From positions 1 through 28,896 of the forward strand of contig JAHHRZ010000022.1 of NCBI GenBank assembly GCA_020025515.1: a DNA stretch of 28,896 bases, in the 5' to 3' direction. Position 1 is the first letter of the stretch, and each line of letters opens with the position of its first letter. A model generated the notes under the pieces. That model did not search any database, was not told where the DNA came from, and saw only the letters and a program-made list of their open reading frames with translations. A program made the translations under genes and the position numbers. Origin of the DNA: Oscillospiraceae bacterium. GTDB lineage: Bacteria > Bacillota > Clostridia > Oscillospirales > Oscillospiraceae. Shown one piece after another: positions 1-7,351 of this stretch.

Positions 1-22
1 CAACGTTCGATCAGTACGCTGT

Positions 23-313
23 TTAGGGGGTCAAGCATATTGTAGCAAGCAATGCAAAACCGGTCACCTGCAGAAATTTCTGATACGGCCGCTTTCCTTC
101 CTCTCTGGCCCGTTCAATTTCTGACAAAGACGTTCCTTCGGTGAAGGCGAGGATTTCTTTATAGGTCTGGATGTTGTGTTTTTTCTTATGCCTCTCCACA
201 CGGAATCCATAATAGAACGTTGCCGCAACCGTCACGGTCCAAATTCCCCAGCCAATCCATCCAAGCAGCTTGCTTAATGGAATTGGAAGAACAAGCATCA
301 TGCCAAACAGCAC
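23..313 (-). CDS. small hypothetical membrane protein, possibly 5'-incomplete
   Basis: This reads as a protein of about 96 residues. A hydrophobic segment lies at roughly residues 4-35, followed by a charged cytoplasmic-looking stretch containing ERHKKKHN and EIERAREEGKR, and a second hydrophobic segment at the C-terminus (VTGFALLATICL). The start is a GTG without a convincing ribosome binding site, and the frame stays open further upstream without an ATG. It may therefore be the remnant of a longer gene. I do not recognise the family. It lies at the edge of the accessory region next to a series of XRE regulators with membrane tails and could be the membrane part of a similar protein, but nothing in the sequence proves that. 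Confidence 0.4.
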   Translation of the reverse strand: MLFGMMLVLPIPLSKLLGWIGWGIWTVTVAATFYYGFRVERHKKKHNIQTYKEILAFTEGTSLSEIERAREEGKRPYQKFLQVTGFALLATICLTP

Positions 314-326
314 CGTAAAAAGGGGG

Positions 327-521
327 CTATCCTTCTGTTGTGTTCCATAGGCACATCTTCTGAACCCCTATTTCATGGAAGATGAATCCTCCTTTTTGAG
401 AACTCTCAAAGTGAGTGAGGCTTCTTCCTTCTGATTTTGCCGGATTTCCGACGGTGCCAAGTCTGACAAAGTCGGACAGACGCTCTGCTTGATCCTCCAA
501 AAGCAAGGGAAAACACCGCAA
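327..521 (-). CDS. small orphan ORF, doubtful
   Basis: An open frame of 64 codons without recognisable domains, transmembrane segments or a good ribosome binding site. It contains a Ser/Gly-rich middle (KSEGRSLTHFESSQKGG) and ends LWNTTEG. Peptides of this kind can come from intergenic repeats of Clostridia rather than from a real gene. I list it because nothing else explains the stretch 314-524. Confidence that it is translated is low. Confidence 0.15.
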   Translation of the reverse strand: MRCFPLLLEDQAERLSDFVRLGTVGNPAKSEGRSLTHFESSQKGGFIFHEIGVQKMCLWNTTEG

Positions 522-524
522 AGT

Positions 525-564
525 GAAGCTGCCCAGCGAATCAAAAAGTTCGATGGGCAGCTTC
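525..564 (+). terminator. hairpin with T-run, terminator-like
   Basis: A perfect 10-bp inverted repeat, GAAGCTGCCC at 525-534 and GGGCAGCTTC at 555-564, is followed by six T on the plus strand. It lies at the 3' end of the minus-strand XRE gene that stops at 569. The T-run points the other way, so it may end plus-strand transcription or work weakly in both directions. Confidence 0.45.
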
Positions 565-568
565 TTTT

Positions 569-1321
569 TTATTCATATTTTTTTCCGACAATGTACATAG
601 GAATGAATAGTCCAGCCAGCATCATAGCCAGTATGACTATATTCTCGGAAGCAAACCACAGTTCCGGGACGAGCTGCCCAAAAATGATAGACAAAAGCGG
701 AAACGCTACCATATTTGCAATCATAGCCAATCGACCGGTTTTGACGATATGCAGCCAGTTGCTGTTATTGAAATGCAGACCGGGAATATTCATTCGGACG
801 ACTCCATCATGGACACCTGAAATTTTGTTTTGGTCATAATAGGCGGGCAGCTTCAGCTGTACGAAAAAACAGAAATAGGCACCAAACAGTGTAGTAAGTA
901 CTGCGTTGGTCACAACAGCTTCCGTCAGATGGCCTCTCTGCCAGAGAAGAAACAGAAATACCGCCTCTGCCAAACAGGCAAATACAAACGCAGCGCCCCA
1001 AAAGCTTTTTTCCTGCCATGCTCGCGCGGGAGCAGCTTCGGTGTAGGTGATGACTGTTTTTACGATATTCTCAACCTTTTCAGGCGGCATGGGCTGCTTT
1101 TCCATGCGTTCCCCGGTGAGCAGCTCCGTTACTGTAACTCCAAGAATATCCGCAAGTGGAATCAGCAGAGCTGTATCGGGAATGGTTGTTCCTGTTTCCC
1201 ATTTGCTGACTGCTTTATCTGAAATCAGGAGTTGTTCTGCCAGTTCCTTCTGTGTATATCCCATTTCCTTGCGGAGTCGGGCCACAAATACTCCGAATTT
1301 TGCTTTATCAAGTTCGTACAT
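569..1321 (-). CDS. XRE-family HTH regulator with membrane domain
   Basis: A 250-residue protein with an N-terminal Cro/C1-type helix-turn-helix (about residues 10-65, with TQKELAEQLLISDKAVSKWE as the recognition region). A linker follows, then about four hydrophobic segments (for example FWGAAFVFACLAEAVFLFLL and NMVAFPLLSIIFGQL). It ends with the basic tail GKKYE. I chose the ATG at 1321 because AGGAGG lies 7 nt upstream; the longer frame to 1342 has no site. Membrane-tethered XRE regulators of this plan are common in Clostridia and are thought to respond to envelope or small-molecule signals. The ligand and targets are unknown here. Two more genes of the same plan lie at 5006 and 6242. Confidence 0.85.
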   Translation of the reverse strand: MYELDKAKFGVFVARLRKEMGYTQKELAEQLLISDKAVSKWETGTTIPDTALLIPLADILGVTVTELLTGERMEKQPMPPEKVENIVKTVITYTEAAPARAWQEKSFWGAAFVFACLAEAVFLFLLWQRGHLTEAVVTNAVLTTLFGAYFCFFVQLKLPAYYDQNKISGVHDGVVRMNIPGLHFNNSNWLHIVKTGRLAMIANMVAFPLLSIIFGQLVPELWFASENIVILAMMLAGLFIPMYIVGKKYE

Positions 1322-1497
1322 TTTTTCGCCTCCTGCCCACATTATAGTTTTTAGGCATTACTTTGGCAACCGCCTGTTAAGAGAGTTGACGGTTTGATCG
1401 GTAGTTCTACAGGAGAATAGATGAAAAGGATGGTTAAACACATTATTTTTCAGCATAGGTCGTTCCTGTGAAAGCCATCTATAACATCCTCACCATA

Positions 1498-1541
1498 AAA
1501 AGGAGCCCGGCCAACCGCATTGGGGTGGTCGGGCTCCTTTT
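1498..1541. terminator. bidirectional rho-independent terminator
   Basis: A 16-bp stem (1498-1513 with 1526-1541, one G-U type mismatch) has a GC-rich centre GGAGCCCGG and runs of four A and four T on its outer edges. It lies downstream of the minus-strand XRE gene that stops at 1577 and can serve both strands. Confidence 0.8.
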
Positions 1542-1576
1542 CCGTATTCGGCTTACCCTCGGTTCATTTCGTGTCC

Positions 1577-1840
1577 CTATGAGAGTTTGCCTTTCTGAAA
1601 GTCCGTTTTCTCCTGCTCACTGATTTCTCGTTTCATCATGTTCACATCTCCTTTGATCAGTTCGTCAATGGAGATCCCAAACAATTCACTCAGCATCAGT
1701 AAGCTCTTGATATCCGGATAGGTCTTATTATTTTCCCAATTAGAGACCGATTGGTGCGTAACAAAAATTTTCTCTGCCAACTGCTCCTGGGAGAGTGCAA
1801 GGGCATTGCGATGCTTCTTAATCTGTGCACTGAGATTCAT
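1577..1840 (-). CDS. short XRE-family HTH regulator
   Basis: An 87-residue protein starting MNLSAQIKKHRN. The ATG at 1840 is preceded by GGAG at 9 nt; an upstream extension to 1936 lacks a site and looks non-coding. A Cro/C1 helix-turn-helix fills residues 5-60 (LSQEQLAEKIFVTHQSVSNWE), followed by the usual family segment ISIDELIKGDV. The protein then stops after a short charged tail, whereas many relatives carry a longer C-terminal membrane part. It is therefore either a naturally short, soluble DNA-binding protein or a truncated one. A strong terminator follows at 1498-1541, so it is probably transcribed alone. Confidence 0.8.
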   Translation of the reverse strand: MNLSAQIKKHRNALALSQEQLAEKIFVTHQSVSNWENNKTYPDIKSLLMLSELFGISIDELIKGDVNMMKREISEQEKTDFQKGKLS

Positions 1841-2097
1841 ATTCTGTATCTCCTTTCGTCGAACTGAATCTAACGGAGACACGGCTATTTTACAATCAAA
1901 TCTGCTTTCCATCGTCATTGTAAGGCTGTCAAACATCTTTTACACAGGAAAATGGGACATTCTCCCGCCGCAGAGTCCGGGGGTGTTCCACTTTTTTTGA
2001 TCAGTCTACCACTTGCAGGAGAATGTGTTGTAGTAAACCATCTAGCCGGCCTCCACCGCTTTCTGGGCAAAGATCCACAGCCACTTCCTGCGATCAC

Positions 2098-3393
2098 TCA
2101 GCACAGCGCTTCCTGTTTTTCGGTGATTTTCAAGAATACATAACCCAACCCGAAAAACACGGCAAGGCACGCAACCGCTGTATTGATGGTGCCGTTATTT
2201 AACTTAACAACTGCAATTACCGCAGAACCCAAAAACGATGCACCTTTTGAAAACACATCGTATATGCCAAAATACTCTCCGGAATGCTCGGAAGGAATGA
2301 TTTTGCAATAATAAGAACGGGACAAGGACTGTATCGAACCCTGAAAGCACCCGACTCCAAAGGCCAGTACAGCAAACTCTAAGAGTGAATTTAGCACCAG
2401 TGCATACAAGCAGAGGAAAAAATACCCGATAATACACACACCAATCAACGTAGTTGTTTTATACTTCTCAGACAATCTTGCAAACACAAGTGAACCACCA
2501 AAGGCCACCACCTGAGTCAGCAGCAGGAAAATCACCTGCCCTACCGTGTCCAGATTTAAATCCGTTCCAATATTAACGCAGTTATCAATAATGGTGCCTA
2601 CGCCATCAATGTATAAGAAATAACTGATTAAGAAGAAGAGTACCTTTTTATCTTTCAGCGCAATCGTTTTCAAGGTCCTAAAGATTTTTAAAAATGTATT
2701 CTTAACTGTATGCGCTGTATTCTCCGTCCAATTATTTTGCTTATAAGTTCGAAGCAACGGCACCGTCACCATAAACCACCATACCGCTGTTATTCCAAAC
2801 CCTAACACTCTGCTTAGTGGATCGGAGATAATTCCTAACATATCCGGTCCCATAAGATATGCTAACAATGCAAACAGAAATGGTACGCAGGAGCCTAAAT
2901 ATCCCCATGCATAACCGTAAGATGACACTTTGTCCATTCTGTCTTCTGTGGTCACATCATTTAACATGGAATCATATATGGTGATTGATACACTGTAACA
3001 GATACGCGTAACCACTGTGAGTACCAAAAACGACACCCAACTAATGCTAAATCCATTTGCCAGGCAGACCATCACGCCGAGAGCGGTTGCTGTGGTAAAT
3101 ATGAATTTTTTCGTATTTTTACGATCGGCCAATGACCCAAAAATAGGTCCGATCAATGCAATGATCAAGGTAACGATTGAAATCGATGCAGAGTAAAAGG
3201 CGGTTGCTTGACTTCCTGATATTTGTCCTGGTGCGGTGCCCACCGCCAATTTCTTAAACCAAATAGGAAGAAGAGAACATGCAAGCATAGTAAATGCGGA
3301 ATTCCCCACATCGTATAGCACCCACGCAAATTCCTGTTCTGTAAGACTCCTGAATACGCTCCTATTATGTAAAAACTTATAAACAGACCTCAT
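2098..3393 (-). CDS. MFS transporter, UMF1/Atg22-like
   Basis: A 431-residue integral membrane protein with about twelve hydrophobic segments. The N-terminal signature EFAWVLYDVGNSAFTML, the charged loop ADRKNTKKF between helices 2 and 3, and the repeat of the pattern in the second half fit the UMF1 branch of the major facilitator superfamily, which is related to vacuolar Atg22 effluxers. The ATG at 3393 shares one base with the TAA of the upstream phospholipase C-like gene (TAATG), so the two are translationally coupled; a GTG at 3402 is the alternative start. It is the last gene of a three-gene minus-strand operon. The substrate cannot be read from sequence; export of amino acids or small metabolites is a guess from family members. 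Confidence 0.85.
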   Translation of the reverse strand: MRSVYKFLHNRSVFRSLTEQEFAWVLYDVGNSAFTMLACSLLPIWFKKLAVGTAPGQISGSQATAFYSASISIVTLIIALIGPIFGSLADRKNTKKFIFTTATALGVMVCLANGFSISWVSFLVLTVVTRICYSVSITIYDSMLNDVTTEDRMDKVSSYGYAWGYLGSCVPFLFALLAYLMGPDMLGIISDPLSRVLGFGITAVWWFMVTVPLLRTYKQNNWTENTAHTVKNTFLKIFRTLKTIALKDKKVLFFLISYFLYIDGVGTIIDNCVNIGTDLNLDTVGQVIFLLLTQVVAFGGSLVFARLSEKYKTTTLIGVCIIGYFFLCLYALVLNSLLEFAVLAFGVGCFQGSIQSLSRSYYCKIIPSEHSGEYFGIYDVFSKGASFLGSAVIAVVKLNNGTINTAVACLAVFFGLGYVFLKITEKQEALC

Positions 3394-4211
3394 TACACAC
3401 ACGCTCCGTTTTTCATTCGCCCCTCAAAATCATAATCAAAGATCGGATCAAACGGTTTAATTCCGCTCAGATTTTCATTGAAATCATGTATAAATGCCAC
3501 CGCTCTCACTTTGGCTTGTTCATATAATTCCATCAATTCTCGATTGCTGTCCTCACATGTGGGATTGCCCAGCGGGTTCACGATCAGTCCATGCATCTCG
3601 TGATAATTGCCCGTGGCTTTTAAGAATGCGTAAATTACCTCTCTTTTAAAATCTGTATTGGCAAGCAGCAATTTATTATAAGTAATCATAGCACGAAGCG
3701 ATTTTTTTACTTGCTTCGCTGTGACTCCACTATAAAATTCTGAAATGATTTCTGCATTCCTTGTTGTTGGATGAATATGGTCCGTCAGGACATGGCGCAC
3801 TGGATCATAGCCATCTAAAATCATCAAGCTTCGGTCAAACTCAACCTCAATTTCTGCATGCGTAACGCCACTGCGCTCAGCCTGTTCATCCACATATTTA
3901 TGGCACGTAGTATCCAACGCGAAATGAGTTAACACCCCGTACGTATATGCCAAAGCTGCTTGCTTGTTATTACTCTTCTCAATTGCTTTACAGGCTGTTT
4001 CAAAGAAGCTGCGACCCGATTGGTCGTGAAGTCCAAATCCAACTGCATTGACGGAATTACTCCGAAGCGCACCATAATAAAACAAAATATCTGGTCCATG
4101 AAGCCCAATCATATAAAGATCCAGATCGTTTTCAATCATATCTCGCTCTTTTGGATTTAAATGCCTGATGACGTCCTTTCCCATTCGATAGTGGGCGTAT
4201 GTTGATGGCAT
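3393..4211 (-). CDS. zinc-dependent phospholipase C-like protein
   Basis: A 272-residue protein beginning MPSTYAHYRMGKDVI, with the metal-site motifs typical of the bacterial zinc-dependent phospholipase C-like family: an early His in TYAHYRMG, HGPDIL near residue 40, and HFALDTTCHKYVDE near residue 100. There is no signal peptide, so unlike secreted clostridial alpha-toxin it should be cytoplasmic. The ATG at 4211 follows GGAGAG at 6-7 nt; the longer frame would overlap the SMR gene without a site. It lies between the SMR efflux gene and the MFS gene and is coupled to the latter. Family members are often annotated as phospholipases without biochemical proof, so the reaction is unproven. Confidence 0.8.
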   Translation of the reverse strand: MPSTYAHYRMGKDVIRHLNPKERDMIENDLDLYMIGLHGPDILFYYGALRSNSVNAVGFGLHDQSGRSFFETACKAIEKSNNKQAALAYTYGVLTHFALDTTCHKYVDEQAERSGVTHAEIEVEFDRSLMILDGYDPVRHVLTDHIHPTTRNAEIISEFYSGVTAKQVKKSLRAMITYNKLLLANTDFKREVIYAFLKATGNYHEMHGLIVNPLGNPTCEDSNRELMELYEQAKVRAVAFIHDFNENLSGIKPFDPIFDYDFEGRMKNGACV

Positions 4212-4231
4212 AATCGGCTCTCCTTTACCGT

Positions 4232-4549
4232 TCAGTGCTTTAGGTTCAAAATCACGCACCCTGCTGCAATACACAATACTCCAACCACGCTTTGAGCACT
4301 TAGTTTTTCCTCAAACACAAAGTAGGAAAGCATCGTCGTGGCAACAATTCCAACTCCACACCATGTTGCATACGCGATTCCTAAGTAAATTTTAGTTACA
4401 GCCTTCCCAAAAAAGAAATAACAAAGTATGTATGCTCCAACGCATCCAATCGAAGGCCAGAGTTTCGTTAACCCTTCTGAATATTTCAGCAATATTGTGG
4501 CCACAATTTCACACACAATGGCAAATCCCAACAAAAAATAATGCAACAT
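4232..4549 (-). CDS. SMR-family small multidrug/guanidinium-type transporter
   Basis: A 105-residue protein with four transmembrane helices. It matches the small multidrug resistance family in length and in the position of the essential acidic residue: Glu14 in the first helix (FAIVCEIVATILLKYSEG), which in EmrE binds both proton and cation. Helix 3 holds the GIAYATWCGVGIV packing motif typical of the family. GAGGT lies 5 nt upstream of the ATG. It is the first gene of the SMR, phospholipase C-like, MFS operon. A TTGACA lies about 110 bp upstream on the minus strand (4660-4665), but the matching -10 is weak. Substrate could be quaternary cations or guanidinium; sequence alone does not decide. 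Confidence 0.9.
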   Translation of the reverse strand: MLHYFLLGFAIVCEIVATILLKYSEGLTKLWPSIGCVGAYILCYFFFGKAVTKIYLGIAYATWCGVGIVATTMLSYFVFEEKLSAQSVVGVLCIAAGCVILNLKH

Positions 4550-5005
4550 TTTTACCTCTAACTACATTCCGTTCTCTATTTTCAACTCAATTGTTAGCCC
4601 AATACGCTCTATGTTACCTCATTTATGTAAAATCCGATACCAAACTTCTATATAATATTTGTCAATTCTTCGTAGAAGTTCATCCTTGTGTAGCACAACG
4701 TCGTATGGCTTAAAAAGATAATTGTGCGATATCGGTTGCCGCCTCCTTTTGGCATAGAAACTCCCCGCCTATTCGCATGTATTTTATTTGAACAAAGGGG
4801 ATCTTATCGGACCGCTCAGGCACAAGCTCCAACTGGGCATTTAAATTCTGGTGTGTCCCGTTTATCTGGTATCTCGTTTGGCATAAAATCACCCCATTTG
4901 TCAGATAGTATGTCATACCGTCGAACAAATGGGGTACAATTTATTCCATTCTTGATCTTGATCTACTTTAAATCCGCACCGGGTTAACACCCGGCTTTTG
5001 CTTGA
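4550..5005. other. intergenic region with one doubtful ORF
   Basis: This stretch separates the SMR operon from the next XRE gene. The only notable open frame is minus strand 4710-4928 (72 codons, containing QTRYQINGTHQNL and PERSDKIPFVQIKYMR). It has no recognisable family and no clear ribosome binding site, so I regard it as hypothetical. The part 4600-4700 is AT-rich and probably carries the promoter of the SMR operon. Confidence 0.3.
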
Positions 5006-5515
5006 TTACCCTCTTTGCCTTGTCATAACAGCTCCGACAACACCTCCGATGAACGCAAACGGGGCAATCCTCACAAACAGCCATTCAAACGAATGAAGGC
5101 CAACGCCGATTACTGCAGTTTCAGGACTGGTGTAATCCCACCCCAGATAAGAACTGTTTAATGCAGCTAAGAGTGCGAAACCGATCACCACAACCGCACA
5201 CAGTGAGATAAAGCCCCAATGAAGCACTCTTTGCCTTGTTACTTTCTTCTGTGCCAGCTGTAAGTTAATCACTTCGAGTTTTTCAGAAATTGCTTTCAAG
5301 TCATCCGGTTTTGCCTCTGCAATCGTTTCTCCCAACAACGTGCTGACGGGGATCTCCAGTACCTCGGATATGGAGATCAGCATATCCGAATCCGGAACCG
5401 ATAATCCCGTTTCCCATTTTGAAATTGTCTGACGGACTACATTCAACTTGACAGCCAGTTCTTCTTGCGAAAGGCCTTTCGATTTTCGGATTGCCTTAAT
5501 ATTTTCATTTAACAT
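5006..5515 (-). CDS. XRE-family HTH regulator with two membrane segments
   Basis: A 169-residue protein. The Cro/C1 helix-turn-helix is at residues 3-60 (LSQEELAVKLNVVRQTISKWE), followed by a coiled-coil-like segment (LKAISEKLEVINLQLAQKK) and two hydrophobic helices (about 100-122 and 145-165). It ends MTRQRG. I chose the ATG at 5515 because AAAGGAG lies 8 nt before it; the frame from 5524 adds only MYA. The target is unknown. It has the same overall plan as the regulators at 569 and 6242, which suggests repeated gain of related regulators in this accessory region. Confidence 0.85.
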   Translation of the reverse strand: MLNENIKAIRKSKGLSQEELAVKLNVVRQTISKWETGLSVPDSDMLISISEVLEIPVSTLLGETIAEAKPDDLKAISEKLEVINLQLAQKKVTRQRVLHWGFISLCAVVVIGFALLAALNSSYLGWDYTSPETAVIGVGLHSFEWLFVRIAPFAFIGGVVGAVMTRQRG

Positions 5516-5671
5516 AGCGTACACTCCTTTCTTGAGTGCCTATATTATATGGTGAGATATCCCGTTGCCACAAGCAATGCAGCTTAACATCCGCAGAAAC
5601 GGCCTATTTTTCAGCTGAGGGTTAAATAAATTCGGATAAGTCCAACACTCCGAATTTATTTTAGCAAAAAT

Positions 5672-5696
5672 GGGCAATCCCATCAAGAGATTGCCC
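5672..5696 (-). terminator. terminator of the duplicated lysS end
   Basis: Stem GGGCAATC / GATTGCCC with a 9-nt loop, followed on the minus strand by ATTTTTG. Identical in structure to the terminator behind intact lysS at 6961-6985. Confidence 0.8.
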
Positions 5697-5770
5697 ACTT
5701 GTTAGTTTTCGCTTTTTATGGTTTCCGTGAATTACCGAACATCCCGTTTTGAATAGCAAAGCGGGGCATC

Positions 5771-6058
5771 TCAGTACAGCTTAGCACCTGCCGGAATATG
5801 AGGATCAACCATCAGGCAATGGAGCTTTTCAACGCCTTCCTCATGATGGACAGCGGAAATAATCATACCGCAGGAATCAATACCCATCATCTTGCGAGGA
5901 GGCAGGTTGGTAATGGCGATCAGAGTCTTGCCGACCAGTTCTTCCGGCTCATAAGTGTCGTGAATACCGCTCAAAATGACTCGATCAACGCCTGTACCAT
6001 CGTCCAGAGTGAACTTTAAGAGCTTCTTGGACTTCTTCACAGCTTCGCATTCCTTTGC
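5771..6058 (-). pseudogene. orphan 3' fragment of lysS (tRNA-binding domain)
   Basis: This encodes the last ~95 residues of the lysyl-tRNA synthetase found at 7060, with a single amino-acid change over the 89 residues from the in-frame GTG (Ile for Val in GKTLIAITNL). The frame stays open upstream into unrelated sequence, where similarity to lysS stops near 6062. There is no ATG and no ribosome binding site, so the piece is very likely not expressed by itself. The nucleotide differences are mainly at third positions. This indicates either an old duplication under selection at some point or import of the piece from a related strain. Confidence 0.85.
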
Positions 6059-6128
6059 CTTTAGTATAGGAAAGAAGTGGCTCGCTTTGAAGTTTGTGAT
6101 TCTGGTGCTATTTGCCGCAAAACAAAAA

Positions 6129-6160
6129 AGACCTTGAAAGGCATTTGCCTCTCAAGGTCT
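6129..6160 (-). terminator. rho-independent terminator of the XRE gene
   Basis: The stem pairs AGACCTTGA with TCAAGGTCT, with an inner AGGCA/TGCCT helix. On the minus strand it is followed by six T. It lies 82 bp downstream of the XRE gene stop at 6242 and insulates it from the lysS remnant. Confidence 0.8.
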
Positions 6161-6241
6161 CTTTCAAGGTCTTATAATCTTTACCTGATATGAAAAGTAG
6201 ACTATATTTAACAAATGCCCTTCTGCAGACTACAGCAATAA

Positions 6242-6754
6242 TCACTTGCTTTTTTCTTTTCCCAAAAAACGCAGCTTTACTTTTCGGATTTTGTCCAGTA
6301 CACCGGAGAGATACAGCATATTGAGTACAAGTACTGCCATAGTCGCTCCCAAGGTAAACTCCGTCAGATTTTGATAGGGTCTTTCATGATAACCCAAATA
6401 GCGCAGCAGTGACACAAAACACAGTAAAAGCAATACACCTGCCATCATATCTAGCATTTTTTTCTTAAGTCGTTTCTTTTCTTGATCTGCGTAATCAGCA
6501 GCTTTCAACAGAGTGTCCTTTGTTTCCTGGTCCATATTCTCACTTTTCCTTTCACCATCGATGAGTTCCCGAATGTCTACATTGTATAAATCTGCCAATT
6601 CAATCAATACACTCAGGTCCGGAAGGTTACTGCCTGTTTCCCATCTGGAAACTGTACGGCTGCTGACACCCAGTTTTTCGGCTAATTGTTCCTGTGTCAT
6701 TTCTTTTTCTTTCCTGCGCTCTCTGAGAAATTTAGCTATGCGCTCCATATTCAT
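6242..6754 (-). CDS. XRE-family HTH regulator with membrane domain, flanked by lysS repeats
   Basis: A 170-residue protein starting MNMERIAKFLRERRKEKEM. The ATG at 6754 follows GGAGG at 7 nt; the frame to 6892 is an unsupported extension. The helix-turn-helix is at residues 4-65 (MTQEQLAEKLGVSSRTVSRWE), followed by VDIRELIDGE, a charged helix, and two hydrophobic segments near residues 103-120 and 135-152. It ends in a basic tail, KVKLRFLGKEKSK. The gene lies between the two copies of the lysS 3' end, so it very probably arrived in the same event that made the repeat. Its ligand and targets are unknown. Confidence 0.85.
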   Translation of the reverse strand: MNMERIAKFLRERRKEKEMTQEQLAEKLGVSSRTVSRWETGSNLPDLSVLIELADLYNVDIRELIDGERKSENMDQETKDTLLKAADYADQEKKRLKKKMLDMMAGVLLLLCFVSLLRYLGYHERPYQNLTEFTLGATMAVLVLNMLYLSGVLDKIRKVKLRFLGKEKSK

Positions 6755-6910
6755 ATGAGCACCTCCTTCCCTTGCTACAATACCGCTGTCACACCTGTAT
6801 TTCCACGACATAAAGTGAGAAAATGCACAAAATTCCCAACTGGACATAAACTGTCTGGTTCTATTGGGACTTAAATATTCATAATCAGCCATTATCAGCT
6901 GTTCGATTTA

Positions 6911-7351
6911 TTCGGATATGTCCAACACTTCTACTCTCTGAATACATTTTAACAAAAAATGGGCAATCCCATCAAGAGATTGCCCACTTGTTAGTTTTCG
7001 CTTTTTATGGTTTCCGTGAATTACCGAACATCCCGTTTTGAATAGCAAAGCGGGGCATCTCAGTACAGCTTAGCACCTGCCGGAATATGAGGATCAACCA
7101 TCAGGCAATGGAGCTTTTCAACGCCTTCCTCATGATGGACAGCGGAAATAATCATACCGCAGGAATCAATACCCATCATCTTACGAGGAGGCAGGTTGGT
7201 GATAGCAACCAGAGTCTTGCCGACCAGTTCTTCCGGCTCATAAGTGTCGTGAATGCCGCTCAAAATGACTCGATCAACGCCTGTACCATCGTCCAGAGTG
7301 AACTTTAAGAGCTTCTTGGACTTCTTCACTGCCTCGCACTCCTTCACCTTA
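6911..7351. repeat. direct repeat, copy 2 (native lysS 3' end)
   Basis: Partner of the repeat at 5631-6062. This copy belongs to the intact lysS gene. The stretch 6755-6910 between it and the XRE start holds the presumed promoter region of the XRE gene and no other gene. Confidence 0.95.
6961..6985 (-). terminator. terminator of greA-lysS operon
   Basis: Stem GGGCAATC / GATTGCCC, 9-nt loop, followed on the minus strand by ATTTTTTG. It ends the lysS transcript 75 bp after the stop codon. Confidence 0.85.

Larger units (their letters stand above)
5631..6062. repeat. direct repeat, copy 1 (lysS 3' end plus terminator)
   Basis: This segment repeats 6911-7351 almost base for base. It includes the lysS stop region, the terminator hairpin, and about 290 bp of coding sequence. 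Differences are scattered, mostly synonymous changes in the coding part, plus small indels in the distal non-coding part. The left part has TTCGGATA and GTCCAACACT in both copies. The offset between copies is 1,289 bp over the coding part. Confidence 0.95.

Noticed and set aside
1841..2097. Short open frames on both strands between the XRE gene and the MFS gene
   Set aside because: No ribosome binding site or family; one minus-strand phase just after the MFS stop reads like a C-terminal scrap (RKWLWIFAQKAVEAG), too short to assign.
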